Assembly (NCBI GenBank): GCA_017960525.1
Contig: JAGCZA010000142.1
Coordinates: forward strand, 1-64,000
Origin: Prevotella sp.
Lineage (GTDB): Bacteria; Bacteroidota; Bacteroidia; Bacteroidales; Bacteroidaceae
Direction of reading: 5' to 3'
DNA length: 64,000 bases
Numbering within the stretch: the stretch's first letter is position 1; every line of letters starts with the position of its first letter. The position numbers were made by a program, and so were the translations under genes. Positions 17,013 through 25,378 of the stretch are shown here, in pieces. The notes under the pieces were generated by a model. The model was not told where the DNA came from. It ran no database searches and saw only the letters and a list, made by a program, of their open reading frames with translations.

Positions 17013-18501
17013 GGCGTGAGAAGCGTGATTTCATCTTTCCCGTCAGGGCCGTCCAGAGTGACGTCTTCTGGTGGAGGATGTAGAGTGATATGGCCGTGCT
17101 TGCCAGACTGAGCAAGATGCCCAGACTCCAGTAGATGAAGGGCTGGTCGACAAAAGTGAGCACATAGGCTCCCACGCCAAGTGGCGTCTGTATAGCCAGA
17201 TATTGCAGAACCGACGCCGACATTCGGTAGCCATAGCGATAGTAGGCGTAGGCGTAGATGACGATGATCTCTATCAGATAGGCCACCGACAAGGCGATAC
17301 CCGTTCCTAAGAGGTTCCAGTTGTCGTAACACACAATCATCAGCACGACGAGCAACACGTCGTAAACAGACTCTAAGCCGAGGTAGGCCAGTGAGTCGCC
17401 CCTTGCCAGCGTGATGTACGAGATAGGTAGTGACACCCCCTTGATATACATTGAGAAGACGGCCACTTGGGCCATCGTCACCACTGGCGTGAACTCACGG
17501 GTGAAGAGCATAGGAACAAGCAGGGGCAAGGCCACAATGAGAGCCACGAGCATAGGTGCCACAATAAGGAACGACACCTCTATCTGTCGGTTCACCGTTG
17601 GCGAGAGTTGTTCGCGGTCGTGACAAATGCCAGACAAACGGGGGAAATAGTCAGTTTCCATAGCCGAGAAGACGGTGCCTGCGTAGGTCACGATGAGCAT
17701 AAAGCCTGCGTTATAGAGACCCAGCGTTTCCAAGTCGCCCTGCACGTTAAGGTAAGCCCTGATGAGCATTTCCGCACCGCTGCCCAGCACGCCGGCCATC
17801 ACGAAGGCCACGCCTAGGCGCACCATTTCCATTCCTTCGCCCAAAATGCCCCTTGAACCTCTCAGGCGCAGAGGGTAGAGGCGGTAGGAATGGCGCAGGG
17901 TGAGCAGCAGCGTGGCGAGTGCCATCAGCACTATTACCGGAACGATGCCAGTCTCGCCGAAGACGTAGTAGATGGGCACGGTGATGAGCAGCGATATGAA
18001 GACCATTGCCAGCTGTATCATCGCCAACGAGCGTAGCTGTCGGGCTCCTTTCAATATGGCTGTCTCGCCGCCGCAGATGGCAGCAAGACCCACGGCGGGG
18101 GCTAACAAAACGAAATGGAGCGTATGGTCACCCCAGGAGAAGGTGTAGTTGCTCAACAGCGGGCCTGCCACCATACAGACGAGCATACCTAGAAGGGCGG
18201 TGAGCAGGCTCCATGCCCTCACCACCTTGATGAAGTGGGCGATGCGCTCCTCGTCGCCCGTGTCGAAAAGTTCCGACACGTGGCGCACGGCGCTGAACGA
18301 GATACCCAGATTGGTGGCCTGGGAGACGAAACTGACAGTAGAGTTGAACAGGGAGACCAGACCCATGCCTGAAGGGCCGAGCAGCCAGGCCACAATTTTG
18401 TTACGTACAAGGCCTATCAAGATATTAAGGCCCTGTACGCCGCCGAAGATGCCGGTGTACTTCAAGATGTGGCCATAACTGTCGCCTGCTTCTTTATTCA
18501 T
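17005..18501 (-). CDS. Wzx-type polysaccharide flippase (O-antigen translocase)
   Basis: 498 residues, with about 12-14 predicted membrane helices through the length. The N-terminus YTGIFGGVQGLNILIGLVRNKIVAW is typical of the polysaccharide-specific MOP/MATE-like family (Wzx/RfbX). It flips undecaprenyl-linked oligosaccharide units across the inner membrane. The following gene is a GT2 transferase (8-bp overlap); upstream it overlaps the aldo/keto reductase stop by 4 bp. No other polysaccharide genes are adjacent, so it may serve O-antigen, capsule or another glycan. Confidence 0.88.
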   Translation of the reverse strand: MNKEAGDSYGHILKYTGIFGGVQGLNILIGLVRNKIVAWLLGPSGMGLVSLFNSTVSFVSQATNLGISFSAVRHVSELFDTGDEERIAHFIKVVRAWSLLTALLGMLVCMVAGPLLSNYTFSWGDHTLHFVLLAPAVGLAAICGGETAILKGARQLRSLAMIQLAMVFISLLITVPIYYVFGETGIVPVIVLMALATLLLTLRHSYRLYPLRLRGSRGILGEGMEMVRLGVAFVMAGVLGSGAEMLIRAYLNVQGDLETLGLYNAGFMLIVTYAGTVFSAMETDYFPRLSGICHDREQLSPTVNRQIEVSFLIVAPMLVALIVALPLLVPMLFTREFTPVVTMAQVAVFSMYIKGVSLPISYITLARGDSLAYLGLESVYDVLLVVLMIVCYDNWNLLGTGIALSVAYLIEIIVIYAYAYYRYGYRMSASVLQYLAIQTPLGVGAYVLTFVDQPFIYWSLGILLSLASTAISLYILHQKTSLWTALTGKMKSRFSRHA

Positions 18502-19874
18502 AGTGTGTCTGACTCTTTCTTCAGGTCGTTGACGAACTGGCTGATTTTCTGGAGTTCTTTAGGAATATTAATCTTTTGCGGACAATGGGGCACGCACTTG
18601 CCGCACTGGATGCAGTGGTCGGGCTGGCGGTCGCGCTCTATCACCCGGTCGAGGCTGATGAGATAGCGGCGGCGGTTCTTGCGGTATTCGGGCGAACCGG
18701 CATCGGTGGGCAGCAGTTTGTCAATCTTGAACTTGTTGTAATGGACGAAGGCGGCGGGAATGTTGATGCCGTAGGGACAAGGCATGCAATAGTTGCAGTC
18801 GTTGCAGGGGATGGTCTCCTCCTCCATCATCTGGTGGGCAATCTCGTGGTCGAGGAAATGACATTCCTCCTCGGTCAGCGGCACCAGTGGGCAGTAACTC
18901 ACCAGATTGTCCTTCAGGTGCTCCATAAAGGTCATACCACTAAGCACGGTGAGCACGCCTTCAGGCGTACCGGCATAGCGGAAGGCCCACGAGGCCACCG
19001 TTTTCTGCGGGTCGCGCTGCTTCAGTTCGTTCACCACATACTGGGGAACCTTCGACAGACGGCCTCCCAGCAGCGGCTCCATAATGACAGCCGGGATGTT
19101 GCGTTTCTGCAGTTCGGCGTAGAGGTAACTGGCATCGGTGTTGCCACCGTTTATCTCGTTGGCGTAGTTCCAGTCCAGCCAGTTAAGTTCTATCTGCACA
19201 AAGTCCCACTTGTAGCGGTCGTGCTCAGAGAGCAGATAGTCGAACACCTCAATGTCGCCGTGGTATGAGAAGCCCAGGTTGCGTATGCGTCCGGCCTCAC
19301 GTTCCTCCAATAGGAAGTCGAGCATCCCGTTGTCCAAGTAGCGCTGGTGCAGGTTGTTCATACCTCCGCCGCCGATGGCGTGCAGCAGATAGTAGTCGAT
19401 GTAGTCCACCTGCAGTTCCTTGAACGAATCGTGGTACATCCGCATAGAGGCTTCACGCGAGTTGTCGCCGAAGTTCGACAGTTTGGTGGCCACAAAGAAA
19501 CTCTCGCGGGGATGGCGCTTCAGGGCGATGCCCGTGCAACGCTCGGAGAGGCCCCGGCAGTAGGCTGGCGACGTGTCGAAGTAGTTCAGTCCGTGCTCCA
19601 TTGCGTAATCCACTTCGCGGTTAATCAAATCCTGGTCGTACTCATCGCTGTCGGGCAGGGTAGGGAGGCGCATCATACCATAGCCCAACAGCGACACCTT
19701 CTCGCCCGTCTTTGGGTTCAGACGGTAGGTCATCTGACCCACAGGCGGTTCCGTGAGCGACTCTTCTGTATTTGTGTTCTGCATCTTTCCTGCGCAGGCG
19801 GCCAGCGCGGCGGTGGCTGTTCCGGCGCCCACGACTTTCAGGAATTGACGGCGGGATATATCTTCGTGTTTCAT
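18498..19874 (-). CDS. Tat-exported lipoprotein aldo/keto reductase with two [4Fe-4S] motifs
   Basis: 458 residues. The N-terminal twin-arginine signal is near-perfect (SRRQFLK, Arg8-Arg9) and ends in the lipobox LAAC, giving a Tat lipoprotein with Cys27. The aldo/keto reductase barrel follows, with the catalytic Asp/Tyr region GLNYFDTSPAY, Lys in ATKL and His in YYLLHAIG. The C-terminal 110 residues carry ferredoxin-type clusters CNDCNYCMPCPYG and CIQCGKCVPHCPQ. It likely acts as an electron-linked reductase on the periplasmic face (inference). It lies 7 bp downstream of the polyferredoxin gene in the tatA-tatC cluster, which suggests that the operon supplies both the translocase and its cargo. 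Confidence 0.88.
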   Translation of the reverse strand: MKHEDISRRQFLKVVGAGTATAALAACAGKMQNTNTEESLTEPPVGQMTYRLNPKTGEKVSLLGYGMMRLPTLPDSDEYDQDLINREVDYAMEHGLNYFDTSPAYCRGLSERCTGIALKRHPRESFFVATKLSNFGDNSREASMRMYHDSFKELQVDYIDYYLLHAIGGGGMNNLHQRYLDNGMLDFLLEEREAGRIRNLGFSYHGDIEVFDYLLSEHDRYKWDFVQIELNWLDWNYANEINGGNTDASYLYAELQKRNIPAVIMEPLLGGRLSKVPQYVVNELKQRDPQKTVASWAFRYAGTPEGVLTVLSGMTFMEHLKDNLVSYCPLVPLTEEECHFLDHEIAHQMMEEETIPCNDCNYCMPCPYGINIPAAFVHYNKFKIDKLLPTDAGSPEYRKNRRRYLISLDRVIERDRQPDHCIQCGKCVPHCPQKINIPKELQKISQFVNDLKKESDTL

Positions 19875-19881
19875 TGCTTCC

Positions 19882-21369
19882 TTAAATATTATGGTGAACT
19901 TCGTGACCTTCTACGTAAATAGCGGAGAGAGGACGCACAGGGCAGAGGTGCTCGCAGGCGCCACAGCCTATGCAGATGGACTCGTTGACGGCAGGGACGG
20001 AGGGCGACAGGTCGTCGTCGGGGTCAGTGGGCACCATCTCGATGGCTCCCACGGGGCAGTGACGGGCGCAGTTGCCGCACTCGTCCTGACCCAATGCCGA
20101 GATGCAATGGTCAGGGCTGACGACGGCGTGGCCTATCTGGATGCTCGATTTCTCCACTTCGTCCAGAGGCTTGATGGCGCCGGCAGGACAGACCTCGCTA
20201 CAGCGTGTGCACTCTGGACGGCAGTAGCCACGGTCGAACTCCATTACGGGCTGCATCAGGCGCATCAGGTCGGTGCTGGGGCGGAGCACACCGTTGGGGC
20301 ACTCCGAAATGCACAACTGGCAGCCCGTGCAGCGCGTCTGCAGGTTTTTCAGCGACTGTGCTCCTGGAGGAACCAATGGCGTCTGGCGTTCAGGCGCTTT
20401 CTTGTCAAGCAGTTCGGCCAGTCCGCCATCCACTTTCTTCTCCTCCTGGGCCAGCGCAGCGGTAGTGGCCAAGGCTGTGGCGAGGAGGAAGGAACGGCGG
20501 GAAGCCCCAGCAGTCTCCGAGGAGGCTTTCGAAGTGCCTGCCTTGGGCGACGAAACGGGACCACAATATTTCAAGGCTGCGGAATGGCAATTCTCTATAC
20601 AGTCGCCACAGACCACGCAGCGGGTGTAGTCTATCTTGTGGTTCTTGAAGTCGATGCACGCGGCCTTGCAGTTCTTTGCACAGAGCGAGCAGTTCTTGCA
20701 CTTGTCGGTGTCGATACGAATCTTCAGTAAAGAGAAGCGGGCAAAGACGCTCAGAAGGGTACCCACGGGGCAGATGGTGTTGCACCAAGTGCGGCCGTTG
20801 CGCCAGGCCAGCACGGCCAGCACCACCAGTGTCACGACGGCGATAACCAGCGAGGAAACGGAGCGCAGCCATACGTCGGTGTGGTAGAAGGCATAACTGT
20901 CATAGTGTTCGGCAATGGCGGCCAGCACGTTGTTTCCAGCCATATAGACGGGCTGGAGCAGATTGGTGGCAATGCGTCCGAAAGCCGAATAGGGGGCCAG
21001 CAGTCGCACGATGGTTCCCATACCCAGAACTATGGATATCAGCGTCAACGTAAATAAGAAAACTCTCAAGCCATTATGGGCTTTTGAGTAGGTGTAGCGG
21101 TTCTTCTTCGCTTTCTTGCCCAGCCAGCCGAAGATGTCCTGCAGGACACCCAGCGGACAGATGACGGAGCAGTAGATGCGACCGAAGATGAGCGTGAGCA
21201 CCACGAGGCCCACGATGACAACCGCATTGAACGCCAGAATGGCTTCCAGTGCCTGCACTTTGCTGAGCCAACCCAGCCAGTGGTGCAGCGTTCCCGTGAA
21301 GTCGAGGAACAACAGCGTCAGTCCGATGAAGAACACCGCTGCAAGTGTGATTCTGATTTTCCTTAGCAT
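19882..21369 (-). CDS. NapH/NosR-like membrane polyferredoxin with an internal Tat-like segment
   Basis: 495 residues. Helices lie near 8-25, 42-62, 100-121 and 172-190. FeS4_5 motifs face the cytoplasm (CSVICPLG, CNTICPVG). Cysteine clusters follow: CKNCSLCAKNC at 224-234 and CVVCGDCIENC at 251-261. Residues 290-307 read SRRSFLLATALATTAALA, a twin-arginine motif plus a hydrophobic stretch in mid-protein. The last 190 residues hold further clusters (CTGCQLCISEC, CRPECTRCSEVC, CGNCARHC, CIGCGACEHLC). If the segment at 290-307 is used by Tat, the C-terminal ferredoxin would be folded and placed outside the cytoplasmic membrane, as in dual Sec/Tat proteins (inference). It lies between tatC and the reductase gene. 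Confidence 0.85.
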   Translation of the reverse strand: MLRKIRITLAAVFFIGLTLLFLDFTGTLHHWLGWLSKVQALEAILAFNAVVIVGLVVLTLIFGRIYCSVICPLGVLQDIFGWLGKKAKKNRYTYSKAHNGLRVFLFTLTLISIVLGMGTIVRLLAPYSAFGRIATNLLQPVYMAGNNVLAAIAEHYDSYAFYHTDVWLRSVSSLVIAVVTLVVLAVLAWRNGRTWCNTICPVGTLLSVFARFSLLKIRIDTDKCKNCSLCAKNCKAACIDFKNHKIDYTRCVVCGDCIENCHSAALKYCGPVSSPKAGTSKASSETAGASRRSFLLATALATTAALAQEEKKVDGGLAELLDKKAPERQTPLVPPGAQSLKNLQTRCTGCQLCISECPNGVLRPSTDLMRLMQPVMEFDRGYCRPECTRCSEVCPAGAIKPLDEVEKSSIQIGHAVVSPDHCISALGQDECGNCARHCPVGAIEMVPTDPDDDLSPSVPAVNESICIGCGACEHLCPVRPLSAIYVEGHEVHHNI

Positions 21370-21456
21370 AGTTGTTAATTTAATTAGGTCTGTTTTTTGT
21401 TTTTTGTGTTGTTATTGAATTGTAGTTTATAGAGGTTTCCACAAGCCTTGACTTTA

Positions 21457-21520
21457 GTTATATACCTTCTAACCCATAGTTATATACCTTCTAACTCCCA
21501 GTTATATACCTTCTAACTCT
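21457..21520. repeat. Repeat family B, cluster 2: three 22-bp units
   Basis: Copies of GTTATATACCTTCTAAC start at 21457, 21479 and 21501, an exact 22-bp period. They are the reverse complement of the 7773 cluster. The TAG stop of tatC (21513-21515) lies inside the last unit. The cluster sits in the 143-bp gap between tatC and the polyferredoxin gene. Confidence 0.9.
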
Positions 21521-22271
21521 CAGATGGCTTGGGCGACGGCACAAGCAGGATGCTTGTCTCGTAGAGCAACCAAATGGGGAGCGAGACGATGCAGAGCGTG
21601 AAGACATCAGTCGTCGGGGTGATGATGGCGGCCACGATGAGGATGGCCACGATGGCGTGCCGGCGATAGTTCGACATCAGACGGCGGTTGATGATGCCAA
21701 TGCGTCCAAGAATGGCGCAAATCACTGGCAGTTCAAAGATGATGCCCATCACGAGACTCATAGAGAGCAGCGTGTCGATATACGACTGGAGGGTGAGCAT
21801 ATTGTCCACATCGGCACTCACCTGATAGGTGCCTAAGAAGCGTACTGTGAGGGGGAAGATGAGCAAATAGTTGAGCAGCGTGCCCAGCATAAACATCAGA
21901 TAGCCCGAAGTGACGACCCAGACGGCGGCCTTGCGCTCAACGTCATAAAGACCGGGCGAAATGAAGCGGAACAGTTCGTAGATGATGTAGGGGGCTGTGC
22001 ACAGCAGGCCTGCATAGATGGCCACCCGCATATGGGTCATAAACTGCTCCGTCAGTCCTGTGTTCATCAGATGAATACTGAACGGCTCCACACCCAGCAG
22101 GCGGAAAGTCACGAAATCGCTGCTTCGGGGCGCCAGTACAACGGCGAAGAGCAAGTCTTTCAGGCAGAAAGCCACCACGCCAAAGGCCACGACAACAACC
22201 AGCGAGCGCAAGATGGCCCACCGCAAAACGTCGAGATGGTCCCAGAAAGTGCCTGTTGCCTGCCCGCTCAT
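21513..22271 (-). CDS. tatC: Sec-independent translocase TatC
   Basis: 252 residues with six membrane helices. The N-terminus FWDHLDVLRWAILRS is the conserved TatC cytoplasmic signal-recognition segment (family E-L-R region). FRFISPGLYDVERK is the conserved region with the Pro and Glu of the first periplasmic loop. TatC binds twin-arginine signals and recruits TatA. It follows tatA by 2 bp. The protein ends at a stop that belongs to a 22-bp repeat unit. Confidence 0.92.
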   Translation of the reverse strand: MSGQATGTFWDHLDVLRWAILRSLVVVVAFGVVAFCLKDLLFAVVLAPRSSDFVTFRLLGVEPFSIHLMNTGLTEQFMTHMRVAIYAGLLCTAPYIIYELFRFISPGLYDVERKAAVWVVTSGYLMFMLGTLLNYLLIFPLTVRFLGTYQVSADVDNMLTLQSYIDTLLSMSLVMGIIFELPVICAILGRIGIINRRLMSNYRRHAIVAILIVAAIITPTTDVFTLCIVSLPIWLLYETSILLVPSPKPSES

Positions 22272-22273
22272 CC

Positions 22274-22459
22274 CTATTTCGCTTCTTCGTCGGTCGAAAC
22301 TTCTTTCATTCCATCCTTAAAACTTTTCACACCTTTTCCCAGTCCGCGCATCAGTTCGGGAATCTTGGCCCCTCCGAAGAGCAGCAGCACGATGAGGGCA
22401 ATGAGCAGTATTTCCTGTCCGCCCAGCCCGAGAAGCAGTAATGTTTGTATTGTCAGCAT
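22274..22459 (-). CDS. tatA: Sec-independent translocase TatA/E
   Basis: 61 residues. One membrane helix ([28 protein letters not shown]) carries the hinge Phe-Gly and is followed by an amphipathic helix and an acidic tail, the TatA/E layout. No separate tatB is present, so this is a minimal TatAC system. It starts the cluster tatA-tatC-polyferredoxin-reductase. Confidence 0.9.
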   Translation of the reverse strand: MLTIQTLLLLGLGGQEILLIALIVLLLFGGAKIPELMRGLGKGVKSFKDGMKEVSTDEEAK

Positions 22460-22494
22460 CTTTATTTATAATTTATGGTATGTTTTCGCAGTTG

Positions 22495-22526
22495 CAAAGG
22501 TACGTAAAAGTATTGAACCCAACAAA
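22495..22526 (-). promoter_or_regulatory. Promoter for tatA operon
   Basis: Minus strand: TTTG (22523-22526), 20-nt spacer, TACCTTTG (22495-22502), ending 36 nt before the tatA ATG at 22459. A full match to the Bacteroidota consensus. Confidence 0.8.
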
Positions 22527-22604
22527 CGATTTGCCGAAAAACTGCGAAAATTAACAGGAAGAGCAACTGGTGCGTGTTGTTCTGACCATTTTTTACCAAA
22601 TTGT

Positions 22605-22635
22605 TTTGCCGTTTAGAAAAATATTGTTACCTTTG
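22605..22635 (+). promoter_or_regulatory. Promoter for the 2-oxoacid:ferredoxin oxidoreductase operon
   Basis: Plus strand: TTTG (22605-22608), 19-nt spacer, TACCTTTG (22628-22635), 41 nt before the first ATG at 22677. Confidence 0.85.
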
Positions 22636-22676
22636 CGGCGCTTTTTGAACGACAACGTTTTAAGACTTATATTAAT

Positions 22677-22904
22677 ATGGCAAAAATGAAAGGTGCAATA
22701 GTCGTTGACACTACCCGCTGCAAGGGATGTTCTCTCTGCGTGATTGCTTGTCCGCAAAAGGTCATCGCCTTGGTCGGAAAGGTCAACGTGCACGGTTATC
22801 CCTATGTGGATGCCGTCAACCCTGATGCTTGCGTGGGATGCGCGTCGTGTGGCATTGTGTGCCCAGACGGATGTATTACTGTTTACAGAAAGAAGGTAGA
22901 GTAG
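22677..22904 (+). CDS. korD: 2-oxoacid:ferredoxin oxidoreductase, delta (ferredoxin) subunit
   Basis: 75 residues, a 2[4Fe-4S] ferredoxin. The clusters are CKGCSLCVIACP and CVGCASCGIVCP. It passes electrons from the TPP-containing core to ferredoxin in the four-subunit enzyme. It is the first gene of the delta-alpha-beta-gamma operon and the next gene begins 1 bp after its stop. Confidence 0.88.
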   Translation: MAKMKGAIVVDTTRCKGCSLCVIACPQKVIALVGKVNVHGYPYVDAVNPDACVGCASCGIVCPDGCITVYRKKVE

Positions 22905-22905
22905 T

Positions 22906-23988
22906 ATGGAAGAAAGAGAAGTGGTATTGATGAAAGGCAACGAGGCAATTGCCCGTGCTGCCATCCGTTGCGGCGTGGACGGCTATTTCGGCTATCCCAT
23001 CACCCCGCAGAGTGAAGTCATCGAGACGCTGGCGGAACTGAAACCCTGGGAGACCACTGGTATGCAGGTGGTGCAGGCAGAGAGTGAACTGGCATCTATC
23101 TATATGGTCTATGGAGCCGCTGGCGCAGGCAAGAAGGCTATGACGTCGTCGTCGTCGCCGGGTGTGGCCCTGATGCAGGAGGGCATCACCTATCTGGCTG
23201 GTGCCGAACTCCCCGCACTCATCGTCAATGTGCAGCGCGGAGGCCCCGGACTGGGCACCATCCAGCCCTCGCAGGGCGACTATTTCCAGGCCACGCGAGG
23301 CGGTGGCAATGGCGACTACAACGTCATCGTGCTGGCGCCTGCCTCAGTACAGGAGATGGCCGACTTCGTCGACCTGGCCTTCGAACTGGCCTTCAAGTAT
23401 CGCAACCCCGCTATGATTCTCTCCGACGGCGTCATCGGCCAGATGATGGAGAAGGTGGTGCTGCCGCCGTTCAAGCCCCGTCGTACTGACGAGGAGGTCA
23501 TTGAGCAGTGCCCCTGGGCTTCGACGGGCAAGAAGAAGGGACAGACGCGCCGCGTCATCACTTCGCTGGAACTGAAGCCGGAGATTATGGAGCAGCGCAA
23601 CTTGCATCTTCAGGAGAAGTATCGCCAAATCAGGGAGAATGAGGTGCGCTACGAGACGCTTCAGATGGACGATGCGGAGTATATGATTGTGGCTTTCGGC
23701 TCTGCCGCACGCATCGCCGAGAAGAGCGTGGAACTGGCTCGCGCCGAGGGCATCAAGGTCGGACTGTTCCGCCCCATCACGCTGTGGCCCTTCCCCACCA
23801 GGGAGATTGCCGCTATGGCCAATGGAAAGAAAGGAGTGCTTGTGGCCGAAATCAACGCCGGCCAGATGGTTCAGGACGTGCGTTTGGCCATCAACGGAGC
23901 CGAGCCTGTAGAGCACTTTGGCCGTCTGGGCGGTATCGTGCCTGACCCCGAAGAGATAGTGGAAGCATTGAAAACCAAATTGATGTAA
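22906..23988 (+). CDS. vorB: 2-oxoacid:ferredoxin oxidoreductase, alpha subunit (VorB/KorA type)
   Basis: 360 residues. It covers the pyrimidine-binding (POR_N) region, AIARAAIRCGVDGYFGYPITPQSE, and the transketolase C-terminal-type domain ending near 350. The N-terminus fits the branched-chain (VOR) or 2-oxoglutarate (KOR) classes, which convert 2-oxoacids and CoA to acyl-CoA, CO2 and reduced ferredoxin. Bacteroidota orthologues are usually labelled VorB; substrate specificity cannot be read from sequence alone. The beta subunit follows 4 bp later. Confidence 0.85.
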   Translation: MEEREVVLMKGNEAIARAAIRCGVDGYFGYPITPQSEVIETLAELKPWETTGMQVVQAESELASIYMVYGAAGAGKKAMTSSSSPGVALMQEGITYLAGAELPALIVNVQRGGPGLGTIQPSQGDYFQATRGGGNGDYNVIVLAPASVQEMADFVDLAFELAFKYRNPAMILSDGVIGQMMEKVVLPPFKPRRTDEEVIEQCPWASTGKKKGQTRRVITSLELKPEIMEQRNLHLQEKYRQIRENEVRYETLQMDDAEYMIVAFGSAARIAEKSVELARAEGIKVGLFRPITLWPFPTREIAAMANGKKGVLVAEINAGQMVQDVRLAINGAEPVEHFGRLGGIVPDPEEIVEALKTKLM

Positions 23989-23992
23989 GGCT

Positions 23993-24760
23993 ATGGAAGA
24001 GAACAAGATAATAGCAAAGGAGAACTTGGTCTACAAGAAGCCAACGCTCCTGAACGACAACAATATGCACTATTGCCCGGGCTGCTCCCACGGTGTGGTG
24101 CACAAACTCATTGCCGAGGTCATCGAGGAGATGGGCCTGGAGGAGAAGGCAGTTGGTGTCAGCCCCGTAGGTTGTGCCGTCTTCGCGTACAATTATATAG
24201 ATATAGACTGGCAGGAGGCTGCCCACGGACGTGCTCCCGCATTGGCTACGGGCATCAAGCGTTGCTGGCCCGACCGTCTGGTCTTCACCTATCAGGGCGA
24301 CGGCGACTTGGCCTGCATAGGCACTTGCGAGACCATCCACGCCCTGAATCGTGGCGAGAACATCGTCATCATCTTCGTCAATAACGCCATTTACGGTATG
24401 ACAGGCGGACAGATGGCTCCCACCACGCTCATCGGACAGAAGACAGCCACCTGCCCTTACGGACGCGACCCGAAACTGCACGGCTACCCCCTGAAGATGG
24501 CTGATATTGCCGCCGGACTGGAAGGCACTTGCTACGTCACCCGTCAGTCGGTGGAGAGCGTGGCCAGCATCTTGAAAGCCAAGAAGGCACTCAAGAAGGC
24601 TTTCCAGGCATCGATGGACGGCAAGGGCAGTTCTTTAGTGGAGTTCGTCAGTACGTGCAGCAGCGGCTGGAAACTGACGCCCCAGCAGGCAAATGAATGG
24701 ATGAAGGAAAATATGGTTCCCTTCTATCCGAAGGGAGACTTAAAGGATACGACACTATGA
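23993..24760 (+). CDS. korB: 2-oxoacid:ferredoxin oxidoreductase, beta (TPP-binding) subunit
   Basis: 255 residues. HYCPGCSHG at about 25-33 (a cluster or CoA region) is followed by the TPP/Mg motif GDGDLACIGTCE ... NNAIYGMTGGQMAPTT. It binds thiamine diphosphate and pairs with the alpha subunit. The stop codon overlaps the start of the gamma subunit (ATGA). Confidence 0.88.
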   Translation: MEENKIIAKENLVYKKPTLLNDNNMHYCPGCSHGVVHKLIAEVIEEMGLEEKAVGVSPVGCAVFAYNYIDIDWQEAAHGRAPALATGIKRCWPDRLVFTYQGDGDLACIGTCETIHALNRGENIVIIFVNNAIYGMTGGQMAPTTLIGQKTATCPYGRDPKLHGYPLKMADIAAGLEGTCYVTRQSVESVASILKAKKALKKAFQASMDGKGSSLVEFVSTCSSGWKLTPQQANEWMKENMVPFYPKGDLKDTTL

Positions 24761-25302
24761 AAAAGGAAATCATTATAGCAGGATTCGGCGGACAGGGCGT
24801 TCTCTCGATGGGTAAGATTCTGGCCTACAGTGGCCTGATGGAAGACAAGGAAGTGACGTGGATGCCCGCATACGGCCCCGAACAGCGTGGCGGCACCGCC
24901 AACGTTACCGTCATTGTGAGCGATGAACGCATCTCGTCGCCCATTCTCAGCAAGTACGATGTGGCCATCGTGCTCAACCAGCCTTCGCTCGAGAAGTTCG
25001 AGCCGAAGTTGAAGCAGGGCGGCATCCTCATCTACGACAGTTACGGCATCATCACCCCGCCCCAACGGAAGGACATTACTGTCTACAAGATTGATGCAAT
25101 GGATAAGGCTGCCGAAATGAAGAACGGCAAGGTGTTCAATATGATTGTGCTGGGCGGCCTGCTCAAGGTTTGCCCCGTAGTTGGCACCAACGGCGTGGAG
25201 AAGGCTCTGAAGAAGACACTTCCCGAGCGTCACCACAGCCTCATTCCCCTCAATATGCAGGCCGTGGAGGAAGGTGGCAAAATCATCGAAGAGGTGAAGT
25301 AG
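24757..25302 (+). CDS. korC: 2-oxoacid:ferredoxin oxidoreductase, gamma subunit
   Basis: 181 residues from ATG at 24757, which overlaps the beta stop by 4 bp; the frame is open from 24697 but the extra residues duplicate the beta C-terminus. The POR gamma domain shows IIAGFGGQGVLSMGKIL and PAYGPEQRGGTANVTVI. It completes the heterotetrameric enzyme. The operon ends at a long hairpin (25321-25360). Confidence 0.88.
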   Translation: MKKEIIIAGFGGQGVLSMGKILAYSGLMEDKEVTWMPAYGPEQRGGTANVTVIVSDERISSPILSKYDVAIVLNQPSLEKFEPKLKQGGILIYDSYGIITPPQRKDITVYKIDAMDKAAEMKNGKVFNMIVLGGLLKVCPVVGTNGVEKALKKTLPERHHSLIPLNMQAVEEGGKIIEEVK

Positions 25303-25320
25303 AAGAACCTCAGTATAACG

Positions 25321-25360
25321 AATCAGGGCAGTCTTGGAAGATTTCAAGACTGCCCTGATT
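25321..25360. terminator. Long perfect hairpin after the oxidoreductase operon
   Basis: Arms AATCAGGGCAGTCTTG (25321-25336) and CAAGACTGCCCTGATT (25345-25360) are fully complementary over 16 bp with an 8-nt loop. No strong T-tract follows. It lies between converging genes, so it may end transcripts from either side. Confidence 0.8.
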
Positions 25361-25378
25361 CTTATGGCTGTTGTGTGT

